Positions 36,937 to 45,080 of a stretch of DNA of 64,000 nucleotides are shown here, piece by piece. Under the pieces are notes generated by a model. That model was given only the letters and a program-made list of their open reading frames with translations, had not been told where the DNA came from and searched no databases. The DNA is from Orlajensenia stereocauli (GTDB lineage Bacteria; Actinomycetota; Actinomycetes; Actinomycetales; Microbacteriaceae), in the NCBI RefSeq assembly GCF_039548895.1, contig NZ_JBCLVG010000001.1; one strand, given 5' to 3'. The translations under genes and the position numbers were made by a program. Each line of letters begins with the position of its first letter. Positions within the stretch are counted from its first letter, which is position 1.

Positions 36937-39618
36937 TCAGTGCGCCGCGGAGTCCCAGTCGTCTCCGCGGCCGACCTGCACCTCGAGCGGCACCAACAGG
37001 TCGGCGGCGCCGGCCATGCGACCGCGCACGATCTTCTCGAGCCGCTCCCACTCGCCGTCGACGACCTCGAAGATGAGCTCGTCGTGCACCTGGAGGAGCA
37101 TGCGCGAGCCCAGTTCGGCTTCGGTCACGTCCTGCTCGATGCCGATCATCGCGATCTTGATGATGTCGGCGGCCGAGCCCTGGATCGGCGAGTTGAGCGC
37201 CGCACGCTCAGCACCCTCGCGCAGCACGCGGTTGGGACTGGCGAGTTCGGGGAACGGACGACGGCGACCGAAGATCGTCTCTGTGTAGCCGTCGACCTTG
37301 GCCTGCTCGACGACCTGGCGGAGGTAGGCGCGTACGGCGCCGAAGCGCTCGAAGTAGTCGCCCATGAGCTGCTTGGCCTGCGCCGTGTCGATGCGGAGCT
37401 GCTTCGACAGGCCGAAGGCGCTGAGGCCGTAGGCCAGGCCATACGACATGGCCTTGACCTTGGTGCGCTGGAGTGCTGTGACGTCCTCGGGCTCGACGCC
37501 GAAGATGCGCGCGCCAACGAACCTGTGGAGGTCCTCACCGGAGTTGAAGGCCTCGATGAGTCCGGGGTCACCCGACAGATGTGCCATGATGCGCATCTCG
37601 ATCTGCGAGTAGTCGGCGGTGAGCAGTGTCTGGTAGCCGGAGCCGGCCTGGACGGCCGCACGGATGCGGCGACCCTCCTCGGTGCGCACGGGGATGTTCT
37701 GCAGGTTCGGGTCGTTGGAGGAGATGCGCCCGGTGGCCGAGCCCACCTGCACGTAGGTGGTGTGGATGCGGCCCGTCGCGTCGATCGCCTTGTCGAGCGT
37801 CTCGACGATCTGGCGCAGCTTCGTCGCGTCGCGGTGCTGCAGCAGCAGGTCGAGGAAGGGGTGCGGGTTCGACTCCTGCAGGTCGGCCAGGGCACCGGCA
37901 TCCGTCGAGTACCCCGTCTTGTTCGCGCGGGTCTTCGGCATGCCCAGCTGGTCGAACAGCACGTCCTGGAGCTGCTTCGGCGAACCGAGGTTCACCTCCC
38001 GGCCGATCTCGGCGTAGGCGGATGCCGCGAGGCCAGCTGCCTTCTCGCCCAGCTCGCTGGAGAGGGCGGAGAGCTGCTCGTGGCTCACGGTGACGCCGCG
38101 GAGCTCCATGTCGACGAGGGCGAGGAGCACCGGGATCTCGATGTCGGAGAGCACGCTGCGGGAGCCCTCGGAGAGTTCGCCGAGGATGACCGGAGCCACC
38201 CGCAGCGTGTACCAGGCCTGGATGGGCGGGCCGGCGACAACGGAGTCGTCTGGCACCAGCTGATTGGCGTCGGCCTCCGGCATGACCTCGTGCAGGTAGC
38301 GCTGCACGAGCTGGGCGAGGTTCTTCTCCTGCAGGCTCGGGCGCAGCAGCCAGCCGGCGACCAGGTTGTCCGTGCGGAGGCCACCGAGGACGAGGTCGCT
38401 GCGCTTCAGGGCCTTCAGCTGCGGCTTGGCGTCGGTGAGGATCTTGGGGGCGTCGCTGGCGAGCCAGGTCTCGAACGGCAGGTAGTCGGCTCGGCCGGCC
38501 TGCCACGGGATGTCGAGCACCTCGGTGGCGCTCGCGACGCCGAAGCCGATGACCTTGCCGTCGAGGGTCTCGACCGAGAGGCCGAGTCCGTCGGGGTGGG
38601 CGGCTGTGGCCTTCTCGAACCAGGCGCGCAGCTCCTCGTCGAGGAGCTGGCGCGGGGTCGGAGTGGCCGGAACGCCCGGGGCGGCGGCCGCGATCTCGGC
38701 GGCACCCTCGGCACCGGCGGTCGTGCCGCTGCCCTCGAGCTTGTAGACGCGGTCGAGGAGTGTGCGGAACTCGAGGCGGCCGAAGATCTCCCGCACCGCG
38801 TCCTCGTTCATCTTCTGGCGCGTCAGGTCCGTCGGGCCGACGGGGAGTTCGACGTCGTCGACCAGGCGGTTGAGGCGTCGGTTGCGCACGGCGTTCTCGC
38901 GGTTGTCGCGGAGGTTCTGGCCGACGACGCCCTTGATCTCGTCGGCGTTGTCGAGGATGCCCTGCAGCGAACCGTAGAGGCCCAGCCACTTGACGGCCGT
39001 CTTCTCTCCGACCTTGGGGATGCCGGGAAGGTTGTCGCTGGTCTCTCCGACGAGCGCAGCGACCTCGGGATACTGCTCAGGGCGGATGCCGTAGCGCTCC
39101 TCGACCGCCGCAGGGTCGTAGCGCTTGAGCTGCGAGACCCCCTGGGAGTTCGGGTAGAGCAGGGTGACGTTCTCGTTCACCAGTTGGATGGTGTCGCGGT
39201 CGCCCGAGACCAGGAGCACGTGGAAGCCCTGCTCGACACCCTGCTTAGCGAAGGTGGCGAGGATGTCGTCGGCCTCGTAGTCCTCCTTCTCGACCGTGAC
39301 GATGTTCATCGCAGCGAGCGCATCCTGCAGGAGCGGAATCTGCCCGATGAACTCGGGCGGGGTCTCGCCGCGGGTGCCCTTGTACTCGGCGTACTCGCGG
39401 GTGCGGAAGGAGTGCCGCGAGATGTCGAACGCCACGGCGATGTGGGTCGGCTTCTCGTTCTGGAGCAGCAGCAGGAGCATCGACAGGAAGCCGTGGATGG
39501 CGTTCGTGTGCTGCCCGTCGCGGGTACGGAAACTGTCGACGGGGAGGGCGTAGAAGGCCCGGAAGGCGAGCGAGTGGCCGTCGATGACGAGGAGGGTAGG
39601 CTTTTCGGCGTCTGACAC
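36937..39618 (-). CDS. polA: DNA polymerase I
   Basis: Gap-filling polymerase for repair and Okazaki-fragment processing. The 893-residue protein has the N-terminal 5'-3' exonuclease (LLVIDGHSLAFRAFYALP, YEADDILATFAKQG), a degenerate 3'-5' exonuclease domain, and the family A polymerase with motif A TADYSQIEMRIMAHLSG, motif B KVKAMSYGLAYGLSAFG and motif C LQVHDELIFEV. In the proofreading domain, SVETLDGK stands where E. coli has the DTET acids, so proofreading is probably lost. GTG start behind a leaderless-type promoter. Confidence 0.97.
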   Translation of the reverse strand: MSDAEKPTLLVIDGHSLAFRAFYALPVDSFRTRDGQHTNAIHGFLSMLLLLLQNEKPTHIAVAFDISRHSFRTREYAEYKGTRGETPPEFIGQIPLLQDALAAMNIVTVEKEDYEADDILATFAKQGVEQGFHVLLVSGDRDTIQLVNENVTLLYPNSQGVSQLKRYDPAAVEERYGIRPEQYPEVAALVGETSDNLPGIPKVGEKTAVKWLGLYGSLQGILDNADEIKGVVGQNLRDNRENAVRNRRLNRLVDDVELPVGPTDLTRQKMNEDAVREIFGRLEFRTLLDRVYKLEGSGTTAGAEGAAEIAAAAPGVPATPTPRQLLDEELRAWFEKATAAHPDGLGLSVETLDGKVIGFGVASATEVLDIPWQAGRADYLPFETWLASDAPKILTDAKPQLKALKRSDLVLGGLRTDNLVAGWLLRPSLQEKNLAQLVQRYLHEVMPEADANQLVPDDSVVAGPPIQAWYTLRVAPVILGELSEGSRSVLSDIEIPVLLALVDMELRGVTVSHEQLSALSSELGEKAAGLAASAYAEIGREVNLGSPKQLQDVLFDQLGMPKTRANKTGYSTDAGALADLQESNPHPFLDLLLQHRDATKLRQIVETLDKAIDATGRIHTTYVQVGSATGRISSNDPNLQNIPVRTEEGRRIRAAVQAGSGYQTLLTADYSQIEMRIMAHLSGDPGLIEAFNSGEDLHRFVGARIFGVEPEDVTALQRTKVKAMSYGLAYGLSAFGLSKQLRIDTAQAKQLMGDYFERFGAVRAYLRQVVEQAKVDGYTETIFGRRRPFPELASPNRVLREGAERAALNSPIQGSAADIIKIAMIGIEQDVTEAELGSRMLLQVHDELIFEVVDGEWERLEKIVRGRMAGAADLLVPLEVQVGRGDDWDSAAH

Positions 39619-39624
39619 GACCCC

Positions 39625-39630
39625 AGACTA
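39625..39630 (-). promoter_or_regulatory. Leaderless-type -10 box of polA
   Basis: TAGTCT 6 nt before the polA GTG, no ribosome site. Confidence 0.45.
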
Positions 39631-39684
39631 CAAGCCGCATCCGACACGCTCCGGCACCGCGGATGCCCCGACCGACAGGCGACG

Positions 39685-40107
39685 ATGAGCGACGAGACCC
39701 CCGACCGGATCGACTGGGTTCAGACCCGGGGCATGGGAGCCCTCGCCGAGAAGATGGGGATCGAGTTCACCGAGTTCCGCGTCGAGCGATCGGTGGCGCG
39801 GATGCCGGTCGAGGGCAACACGCAGCCCGCGATGCTGCTGCACGGCGGCGCCTACGTCGTGCTCGGCGAGTCGCTCGGATCGATGGCCGCGAACCTCTTC
39901 GCCGGCGAGGGCAAGCTCGCCGTCGGCATCGAGATCAACGCCACGCACACGCGCTCCGCCACGAGCGGCTGGGTCACGGGCGTCTGCACGCCCATCCACC
40001 TCGGGCGTACGCTGACGACGCACGAGATCGCCATCTCGGACGATCAGGGGCGGCGCTGCTCGACCATCAGGATCACGAACCTGATCAAGGACGTCTCCGG
40101 CCGCTGA
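39685..40107 (+). CDS. PaaI-family hotdog thioesterase
   Basis: A 140-residue single hotdog-fold protein. The family motif LLHGGAYVVLGESLGSMAAN (about residues 51-70) provides the HGG loop and the acidic catalytic residue in GES. Members hydrolyse acyl- or aryl-CoA esters, often as housekeeping or phenylacetate/menaquinone (DHNA-CoA) thioesterases; this one has no pathway neighbours, so substrate is open. Divergent from polA with 66 bp between starts. Confidence 0.9.
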   Translation: MSDETPDRIDWVQTRGMGALAEKMGIEFTEFRVERSVARMPVEGNTQPAMLLHGGAYVVLGESLGSMAANLFAGEGKLAVGIEINATHTRSATSGWVTGVCTPIHLGRTLTTHEIAISDDQGRRCSTIRITNLIKDVSGR

Positions 40108-40112
40108 GCCTT

Positions 40113-40211
40113 CGCTCGCTGAGGTCCGCGCGAAGGGCGCGACCGAAGCGAACGCGGTGCACGCCACAATCGGCGCTTCGGCCGCGGACCTCGTCCGGTC
40201 CTCAGCGAGCG
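40113..40211. repeat. Nested inverted repeat between convergent genes
   Basis: Three successive complementary pairs: 40113-40123 with 40201-40211 (11 bp), 40121-40130 with 40183-40192 (10 bp) and 40143-40150 with 40174-40181 (8 bp), around a 23-nt loop. It fills almost all of the gap between the thioesterase and pdtaR stops. It could be a bidirectional terminator or a REP-like dispersed palindrome. Confidence 0.65.
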
Positions 40212-40221
40212 GGTGAGACCG

Positions 40222-40830
40222 CTACGCCTTCTTGGGCGCAAGCTGCTCGATGATCGCCTGGGCGACGTCGTGCATGGTGAGACGGCGGTCCATCGACGCC
40301 TTCTGGATCCAGCGGAACGCCTCGGGCTCCGACAGGCCCATCTTCTCGTTGAGCAGGCCCTTGGCGCGATCGACGAGCTTGCGGGTCTCGAAACGCTCGA
40401 CGAGGTCGCCGACCTCGGCCTCGAGGGCGATGATCTGGGCATACCGGGCGAGGGCGATCTCGATGGCGGGCAGCAGGTCGTTCGGCGTGAACGGCTTGAC
40501 GACGTAGGCGAGGGCACCGGCCTCGCTGGCCTGCTCGACCAACTCCTTCTGGCTGAAGGCCGTGAGGAGGACGACCGGGGCGATGTGGTTCTTGGAGAGC
40601 TGCTCTGCAGCCTGGATGCCCGTCATCTTCGGCATCTTGACGTCCATGATGACGAGATCGGGGCGCAGCTCGGTCGCGAGGGCCACTGCCGTCTCGCCAT
40701 CTCCGGCCTCTCCGACGACGTCGAAGCCGTTGTCGCGGAGGATCTCGACGATGTCGAGACGGATGAGGGACTCATCCTCTGCGACGACGACGCGCCGAGG
40801 GGGAACGGTGGAGGTATCTGCGTCAGTCAC
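40222..40830 (-). CDS. pdtaR: ANTAR-domain response regulator (PdtaR type)
   Basis: A 202-residue regulator with an N-terminal receiver domain (VVVAEDESLIRLDIVEIL, phospho-acceptor Asp in LVIMDVKMPKMTG, Lys in VVKPFTPND) and a C-terminal ANTAR RNA-binding domain (KLVDRAKGLLNEKMGLSEPEA). ANTAR proteins prevent transcription termination by binding paired RNA hairpins; in Actinobacteria this protein pairs with the sensor kinase PdtaS. No kinase is nearby. The GTG at 40830 is fixed by the leaderless-type -10 box, and longer starts would run into the tRNA gene. Confidence 0.94.
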   Translation of the reverse strand: MTDADTSTVPPRRVVVAEDESLIRLDIVEILRDNGFDVVGEAGDGETAVALATELRPDLVIMDVKMPKMTGIQAAEQLSKNHIAPVVLLTAFSQKELVEQASEAGALAYVVKPFTPNDLLPAIEIALARYAQIIALEAEVGDLVERFETRKLVDRAKGLLNEKMGLSEPEAFRWIQKASMDRRLTMHDVAQAIIEQLAPKKA

Positions 40831-40837
40831 GTCGGAA

Positions 40838-40843
40838 AGCCTA
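40838..40843 (-). promoter_or_regulatory. Leaderless-type -10 box of pdtaR
   Basis: TAGGCT 7 nt before the GTG at 40830. Confidence 0.42.
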
Positions 40844-40867
40844 CGGTATCCTGATGCAGGCTCGTGC

Positions 40868-40948
40868 GCCGGTGTGGCGGAATGGCAGACGCGGAGCACT
40901 CAAAATGCTTTGTCGAGAGACGTGTGGGTTCGAGTCCCACCACCGGCA
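40868..40948 (+). tRNA. tRNA-Leu, anticodon CAA
   Basis: Acceptor arms GCCGGTG (40868-40874) and CACCGGC (40941-40947) pair fully, discriminator A at 40948. The anticodon arm GAGCA-CTCAAAA-TGCTT gives anticodon CAA (codon UUG). The T arm GTGGG-TTCGAGT-CCCAC is intact and the long variable arm fits a leucine tRNA. CCA is not encoded. Confidence 0.96.
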
Positions 40949-40961
40949 CGATACACAGAGA

Positions 40962-40994
40962 GAACGGCCCGACCCTGCAGGAGTCGGGCCGTTC
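40962..40994. terminator. Terminator between tRNA-Leu and the 61-residue gene
   Basis: GAACGGCCCGAC (40962-40973) pairs with its complement at 40983-40994 around a 9-nt loop. It ends the tRNA transcript and lies 20 nt after the stop of the convergent small gene. Confidence 0.8.
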
Positions 40995-41014
40995 ATCATG
41001 CAGGGCAGGACCCC

Positions 41015-41200
41015 TCAGCGAGCCCCGCGGCTCCAGGGCCTGCGGCGCGCACGTTCGGCCTTCACGATGCGGGCGGCATCCGCGAAGATCGCCTCGACCG
41101 CCGAGCGATCACTCAGGTCGGGCGTCTCGATGCGGGTGTGGTTGCTCACGCGCACGCGGCCGATTGCACTGGGCAGACCGGCAATGGACACTGTGCTCAT
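41015..41200 (-). CDS. Small basic protein coupled to the GAF gene
   Basis: A 61-residue protein starting MSTVSIAGLPSAIGRVRVSN, followed by an acidic middle (ETPDLSDRSAVEAIFADAA) and an Arg-rich tail (KAERARRRPWSRGAR). AGGAG lies 8 nt upstream and its ATG overlaps the GAF stop (ATGA), which supports translation. No family recognised; the basic tail could contact nucleic acid or membrane, but this is a guess. Confidence 0.65.
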   Translation of the reverse strand: MSTVSIAGLPSAIGRVRVSNHTRIETPDLSDRSAVEAIFADAARIVKAERARRRPWSRGAR

Positions 41201-42036
41201 GTTCGTGCTCCTACCTTTCGCCCCCTGGCGGGAGCCCGTCGTTCGCTCTTCGGGAAGGCGAGAGCGAATGCTATGGCGAGTATCTCCGCAACCACCGACA
41301 CGATCTGCTGTTCGGTGTCCTGGAACATCTCCTCGCTGGGCGAATCGACGTTCAGCATGCCGTACGCGAAGCCGTCGTTGCTGACGACGGGCACCGACAC
41401 GAAGGACCGCCACTCGGCACTCTCACGATCCCAGCCCGGCGGCGGATCGCTGCGTCGATCATGCACGATCAGCGGCGAGCCGTCCTTCACCCGTTGCAGG
41501 GCGAGATCGGCACCGGGGCGCCCGGCGAGGAACTCACCGGGCTTCTCTCCTCGTCCGCCGTACCCCACTATGCGCAGGGCACTCCCGTCACCGGACATCC
41601 CGTAGACGCCCACCCGCGCCCGATCGACGTGCCGCAGGAGCAACGTGGCCAGAGCCCACGAGGCGTCGGAGGCCACGACGGCCAGGTGGGCGGCTCGGCC
41701 ATCGGCATCGAGGTCGGGCATCTCCGACACCTTCGCCAGCACGGGCTTCAGCGCGTCCTTCATCGAGACGCGGATCTGGGCGACGTCGTTGGTGTTGCGT
41801 GCCTCGATGAGATCGACCCGCCACCCCCACACGACCTGCGACACGATTCCGAGCAGGATCAACGCCCAACCGGCGACTGTGTAGAACCACTGCCAGCTGA
41901 AGCCGTCGAGGAAGTCGCCCACGGCGTCCTGCCTCGCTTCGAGAACCAGCCCACCGGCCGCGACGACGGCCAGCACGGCTATCCGCAGCGTCGTCAGACC
42001 GACCCGTTTCCATCGTCCTGGGGTGCGTTCGGTCAT
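41197..42036 (-). CDS. Membrane-anchored GAF domain protein
   Basis: A 279-residue protein with two N-terminal membrane helices (about 17-33 and 51-70), a short connector, and a C-terminal GAF domain (about 110-265) ending in FVSVPVVSNDGFAYGMLNVDSPSEEMF and IVSVVAEILAIAFALAF. There is no kinase, phosphatase, cyclase or output domain, so it is a sensor missing its effector or an adaptor. It starts behind a leaderless-type -10 box and is coupled to the 61-residue gene. Ligand unknown. Confidence 0.82.
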   Translation of the reverse strand: MTERTPGRWKRVGLTTLRIAVLAVVAAGGLVLEARQDAVGDFLDGFSWQWFYTVAGWALILLGIVSQVVWGWRVDLIEARNTNDVAQIRVSMKDALKPVLAKVSEMPDLDADGRAAHLAVVASDASWALATLLLRHVDRARVGVYGMSGDGSALRIVGYGGRGEKPGEFLAGRPGADLALQRVKDGSPLIVHDRRSDPPPGWDRESAEWRSFVSVPVVSNDGFAYGMLNVDSPSEEMFQDTEQQIVSVVAEILAIAFALAFPKSERRAPARGRKVGART

Positions 42037-42042
42037 ACACTC

Positions 42043-42048
42043 ACGCTA
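42043..42048 (-). promoter_or_regulatory. Leaderless-type -10 box of the GAF gene
   Basis: TAGCGT 6 nt before the ATG at 42036. Confidence 0.38.
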
Positions 42049-42107
42049 GGCGGAGCCACCGTCACCGGACCCGGCTCCGCGACCGGCTCGGCCAGCCGAC
42101 GGGCTGA

Positions 42108-42887
42108 TCAGAGCGACTGCACCAGGCCGCCGTCGATGGCGAAGCCGGCACCGGTGATGTTCGCCGCGCGATCGCCGGCGAGGAAGACGACGAGGTCGGC
42201 CACCTCCTCCGGTGTGGTGAAGCGCCGGGTGGCTGCATCCGCCACCGCACCGTTCTGCACCTGCTCGCGGCTCAGTCCTGTCGCGCCGCTCACAGAGCTC
42301 GCGATGCCGCCGTCGCCGAGCCAGAGCGCCGTCTTCACCGGCCCCGGATTCACGCTGTTCACTCGAATGCCTGACGGGCCGACCTCTTTCGACAGGGACT
42401 TGGCGAAGTTCGCGAGGCCCGCCTTCGCTGCCGAGTAGTCGATCACTGCCGGGTCGGGCAGGTAGGCGTTCACCGAGGCGACGTTGACGATCGAGCCGGA
42501 ACCAGCCGCGATCATGCCGGGCAGCACGGCGCGGCAGGCCCGCACGGCGGCCAGGAGGTTGAGGTTCAGCGAGGCGACCCACTGCTCGTCGCTGACGGAG
42601 AGGAAGCCGTCGGTGCGGGCGGTGGCCAGGCCGACGTTGTTGACCAGGATGTCGACCTGCCTGTCGGTGGAGGCGATGAGACGCCCGGGGCCATCGGGCT
42701 CGGAGAGATCGACGGCGACGACGTCGACGGATCCGCCGGCGGCGAGCTCGTCGAGTTCGGCCGACGACGATCGCGCACCCGCGATCACGTGCACGCCCTC
42801 GGCCACGAACGCCCGCACCACGGCGAGACCGATGCCCTTGCTCGCCCCGGTCACGACGGCTGTCCTGTCGGTCAGTCCCAGATCCAT
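42108..42887 (-). CDS. Short-chain dehydrogenase/reductase
   Basis: A 259-residue classical SDR. Cofactor motif TGASKGIG at residues 14-21, NNVG for the strand-4 motif, catalytic Ser in IVNVASVNAYL and the YxxxK pair in DYSAAKAGL, and GxGFAIDGGLVQSL at the C-terminus as in FabG-like members. GGGGAG precedes the ATG at 42887. Substrate unknown; divergent from a second SDR. Confidence 0.92.
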   Translation of the reverse strand: MDLGLTDRTAVVTGASKGIGLAVVRAFVAEGVHVIAGARSSSAELDELAAGGSVDVVAVDLSEPDGPGRLIASTDRQVDILVNNVGLATARTDGFLSVSDEQWVASLNLNLLAAVRACRAVLPGMIAAGSGSIVNVASVNAYLPDPAVIDYSAAKAGLANFAKSLSKEVGPSGIRVNSVNPGPVKTALWLGDGGIASSVSGATGLSREQVQNGAVADAATRRFTTPEEVADLVVFLAGDRAANITGAGFAIDGGLVQSL

Positions 42888-42980
42888 GATGCTCCCCACT
42901 GTCGGCCTGCTGCCAACAGTAGGGGTGCGGCATCCGTGGTGGAATGGCTGATGCGCATCCTGCGCGGAATCGGGGCTCCC

Positions 42981-43850
42981 ATGAACGAATCGATCGTCCT
43001 CATCACCGGAACGTCCTCGGGGATCGGCCTGGCCACCGCGGTGGCCGCCGCTTCGGATGGCGCCACCGTCGTGGCGACGATGCGCGACGTCGCCAAGGCG
43101 GGTCCGCTGCGGGATGCCGCGCGCGAGGCCGGGGTCGAACTCGACATCCGTGCTCTCGATGTGACGGATGCCGTTGCCGTCGTCGCCGTCGTCGACGCCG
43201 TCGTGGCCGACCACGGCCGCCTCGACGTGCTGGTCAACAACGCCGGCGCCGGCCACGTCGGCACCATCGAGCAGGACTCGCTCGAGGAGTACCGAACGGC
43301 CATGGAGGTCAACTACTTCGGAGTGGTGGCGCTGACGAAGGCCGCACTCGCCCACCTGCGTGCCAGCGGCGGCCGGATCGTCACGGTCTCGAGCGTCGGG
43401 GGCATCGTCGGGCAGCCGTTCAACGAGGCCTACTGCGCCGCGAAGTTCGCCGTCGAGGGATTCCTCGAGAGCCTCGCGCCGGTGGCGGCATCCGTCGGCG
43501 TCTCAGTGACCATCGTGGAGCCCGGAGCCGTGAACACGGAGTTCGCCGGGAACGCGGGCATCGGCGCCGCACTGGAGCGTGTCGCCGGAACCGACTACGC
43601 GCCGGCCCTCGATGCGTACGTGCGGCACGCCCGCGCGACCTTCGACCCGGCGGCAGCGCAGAAGCCGGGCGACATCGCTGCGGTCATCCTCGAGGTCATC
43701 GGTGCCGACTCTCCCCCTACGCGCGTGCAGACCTCCGCCGCGGCCCAGCGTTTCGTCGGCGTCACCCTGCGCGATCTCGACGGCTCGGCGGTGCAGGCGG
43801 TCACGAGCGGGTGGATCGCGCCCGACCGGACCGAGGACGCCGCCGGCTGA
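42981..43850 (+). CDS. Short-chain dehydrogenase/reductase
   Basis: A 289-residue classical SDR with TGTSSGIG near residue 9, NNAGAGHVG, catalytic Ser in VTVSSVGG and YxxxK in AYCAAKFAVEGF, resembling the oxidoreductase group with longer C-termini (about 35 residues more than FabG-type). I take the ATG at 42981; an in-frame ATG at 42951 is possible. Its last 50 bp overlap the convergent ltrA end. Not closely similar to the divergent SDR, so not a recent duplicate. Confidence 0.9.
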   Translation: MNESIVLITGTSSGIGLATAVAAASDGATVVATMRDVAKAGPLRDAAREAGVELDIRALDVTDAVAVVAVVDAVVADHGRLDVLVNNAGAGHVGTIEQDSLEEYRTAMEVNYFGVVALTKAALAHLRASGGRIVTVSSVGGIVGQPFNEAYCAAKFAVEGFLESLAPVAASVGVSVTIVEPGAVNTEFAGNAGIGAALERVAGTDYAPALDAYVRHARATFDPAAAQKPGDIAAVILEVIGADSPPTRVQTSAAAQRFVGVTLRDLDGSAVQAVTSGWIAPDRTEDAAG

Positions 43851-44979
43851 TCTCGGCCATGGCGACCATTCCCGAGATGACCAGGACGACGGCCGCGACG
43901 ACGACGCCCGCATCGGCGAGGGCCGCCACCGCGAACAGCAGGAACGGCAGCAGCACCCCGATGATCCCCCACCGGGCCACACGACGCGGCGGTTCGCCGT
44001 ATCGCAGGGCGACGGCGGCGTTGGCCGCGTAGAACAGCGCGATGCCGGCCACTATGCAGGTCGTGGCTCCCACGGGGAGAGGGTGACCGGCCTCGGCCAC
44101 CGCGGTTCCGAGCCCGGCCGCGAGCATGACGATGCCGACCACGAGCACGAACGGCAGGTACATCACGGTGTCACGGAGCGCGCGCATGTCTCCGACGCGC
44201 TGCAGTCGGTGCCATCCGTCCTCCGCGCTCCGGGCCCCGTACTGGAAGAACGCCCACGCGAGGCCGGAGATGGCCGCGAATGCGAGGATCGCCGTGATCC
44301 CGGATGCCGCTGTCCAGTGCTGGTCGATCTCGGCGATGATCGAGAGGATCGTCTCGCCGAACACGATGACCACGAAGAGGCCTACCCTCTCGGCGATGTG
44401 GTCGATGTCGAGGTTGTCGCGCAGCCAGGTGCGTTGGTTGCCGAGGAAGGCGAGGAGGAGCACCTCGACGCCGATCGCGACGCCCCAGAGCACGAACTGC
44501 GCAGGCTGCGGAACCACGATCGAGACAGCCCAGATGAGAGCCGTCAGGCCGTTGTAGGTGAGTGAGCGATACCAGGGCACTCCGCCTCGCCGCCTCGCCA
44601 TCCACCACGGGATGAGGATCACCAGACGGATGACGGCGTTGCCTGCCGCGTAGGCCCAGGCGCGCTCCCCCAGCCCCTCGGACACCGCAGCGGCCATGAT
44701 CCCCACCGAGAGCATGACCACGCTCACCATGACCCAGATCCTCGGGGTGACGACGGCCCCGTAGAGGTTCATCGTGATCGTGACATTCACCCACACCCAC
44801 CACGCAGGGAAGAAGAGCACCACGAAGGTCGCGAAGTCGAAGGCGGACGGTTCCCCGTGCAGGCGGTGCGCCAGTACGCCGACGAAGGCGACCATCACGA
44901 GGTCAAAGAACAGCTCCAACCACTGCGCGTGCCGTGGGGTGCGGACGAGACCTTCGGGCGCTGTCTGCTGCTGGCTCAC
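43801..44979 (-). CDS. Low temperature requirement protein A family (LtrA)
   Basis: A 392-residue polytopic membrane protein of the LtrA family, with about ten hydrophobic segments and the family start LELFFDLVMVAFVGVLAHRL and the mid-block HIAERVGLFVVIVFGETILSI. Function is unclear; the first member was linked to cold growth in Listeria. GTG at 44979 is favoured by a TAGTCT box 7 nt upstream. Its 3' end overlaps the SDR gene by 50 bp in opposite orientation. Confidence 0.88.
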   Translation of the reverse strand: MSQQQTAPEGLVRTPRHAQWLELFFDLVMVAFVGVLAHRLHGEPSAFDFATFVVLFFPAWWVWVNVTITMNLYGAVVTPRIWVMVSVVMLSVGIMAAAVSEGLGERAWAYAAGNAVIRLVILIPWWMARRRGGVPWYRSLTYNGLTALIWAVSIVVPQPAQFVLWGVAIGVEVLLLAFLGNQRTWLRDNLDIDHIAERVGLFVVIVFGETILSIIAEIDQHWTAASGITAILAFAAISGLAWAFFQYGARSAEDGWHRLQRVGDMRALRDTVMYLPFVLVVGIVMLAAGLGTAVAEAGHPLPVGATTCIVAGIALFYAANAAVALRYGEPPRRVARWGIIGVLLPFLLFAVAALADAGVVVAAVVLVISGMVAMAEISRRRPRSGRARSTRS

Positions 44980-44986
44980 GCCGCCC

Positions 44987-44992
44987 AGACTA
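44987..44992 (-). promoter_or_regulatory. Leaderless-type -10 box of the ltrA-family gene
   Basis: TAGTCT 7 nt before the GTG at 44979. Confidence 0.4.
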
Positions 44993-45080
44993 GACGGTAC
45001 ATTGCTAGAGCCGACAGAGCTGAACGAGCCGACGGAGCAGAAGCGGGAGTGACCATTCCCGACAGAGATCGGGAGCATCC

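Noticed and set aside
42108..43850. The two divergent SDR genes as a tandem duplication
   Set aside because: They differ in length, motif sequence and C-terminus, so they are from different SDR subgroups.
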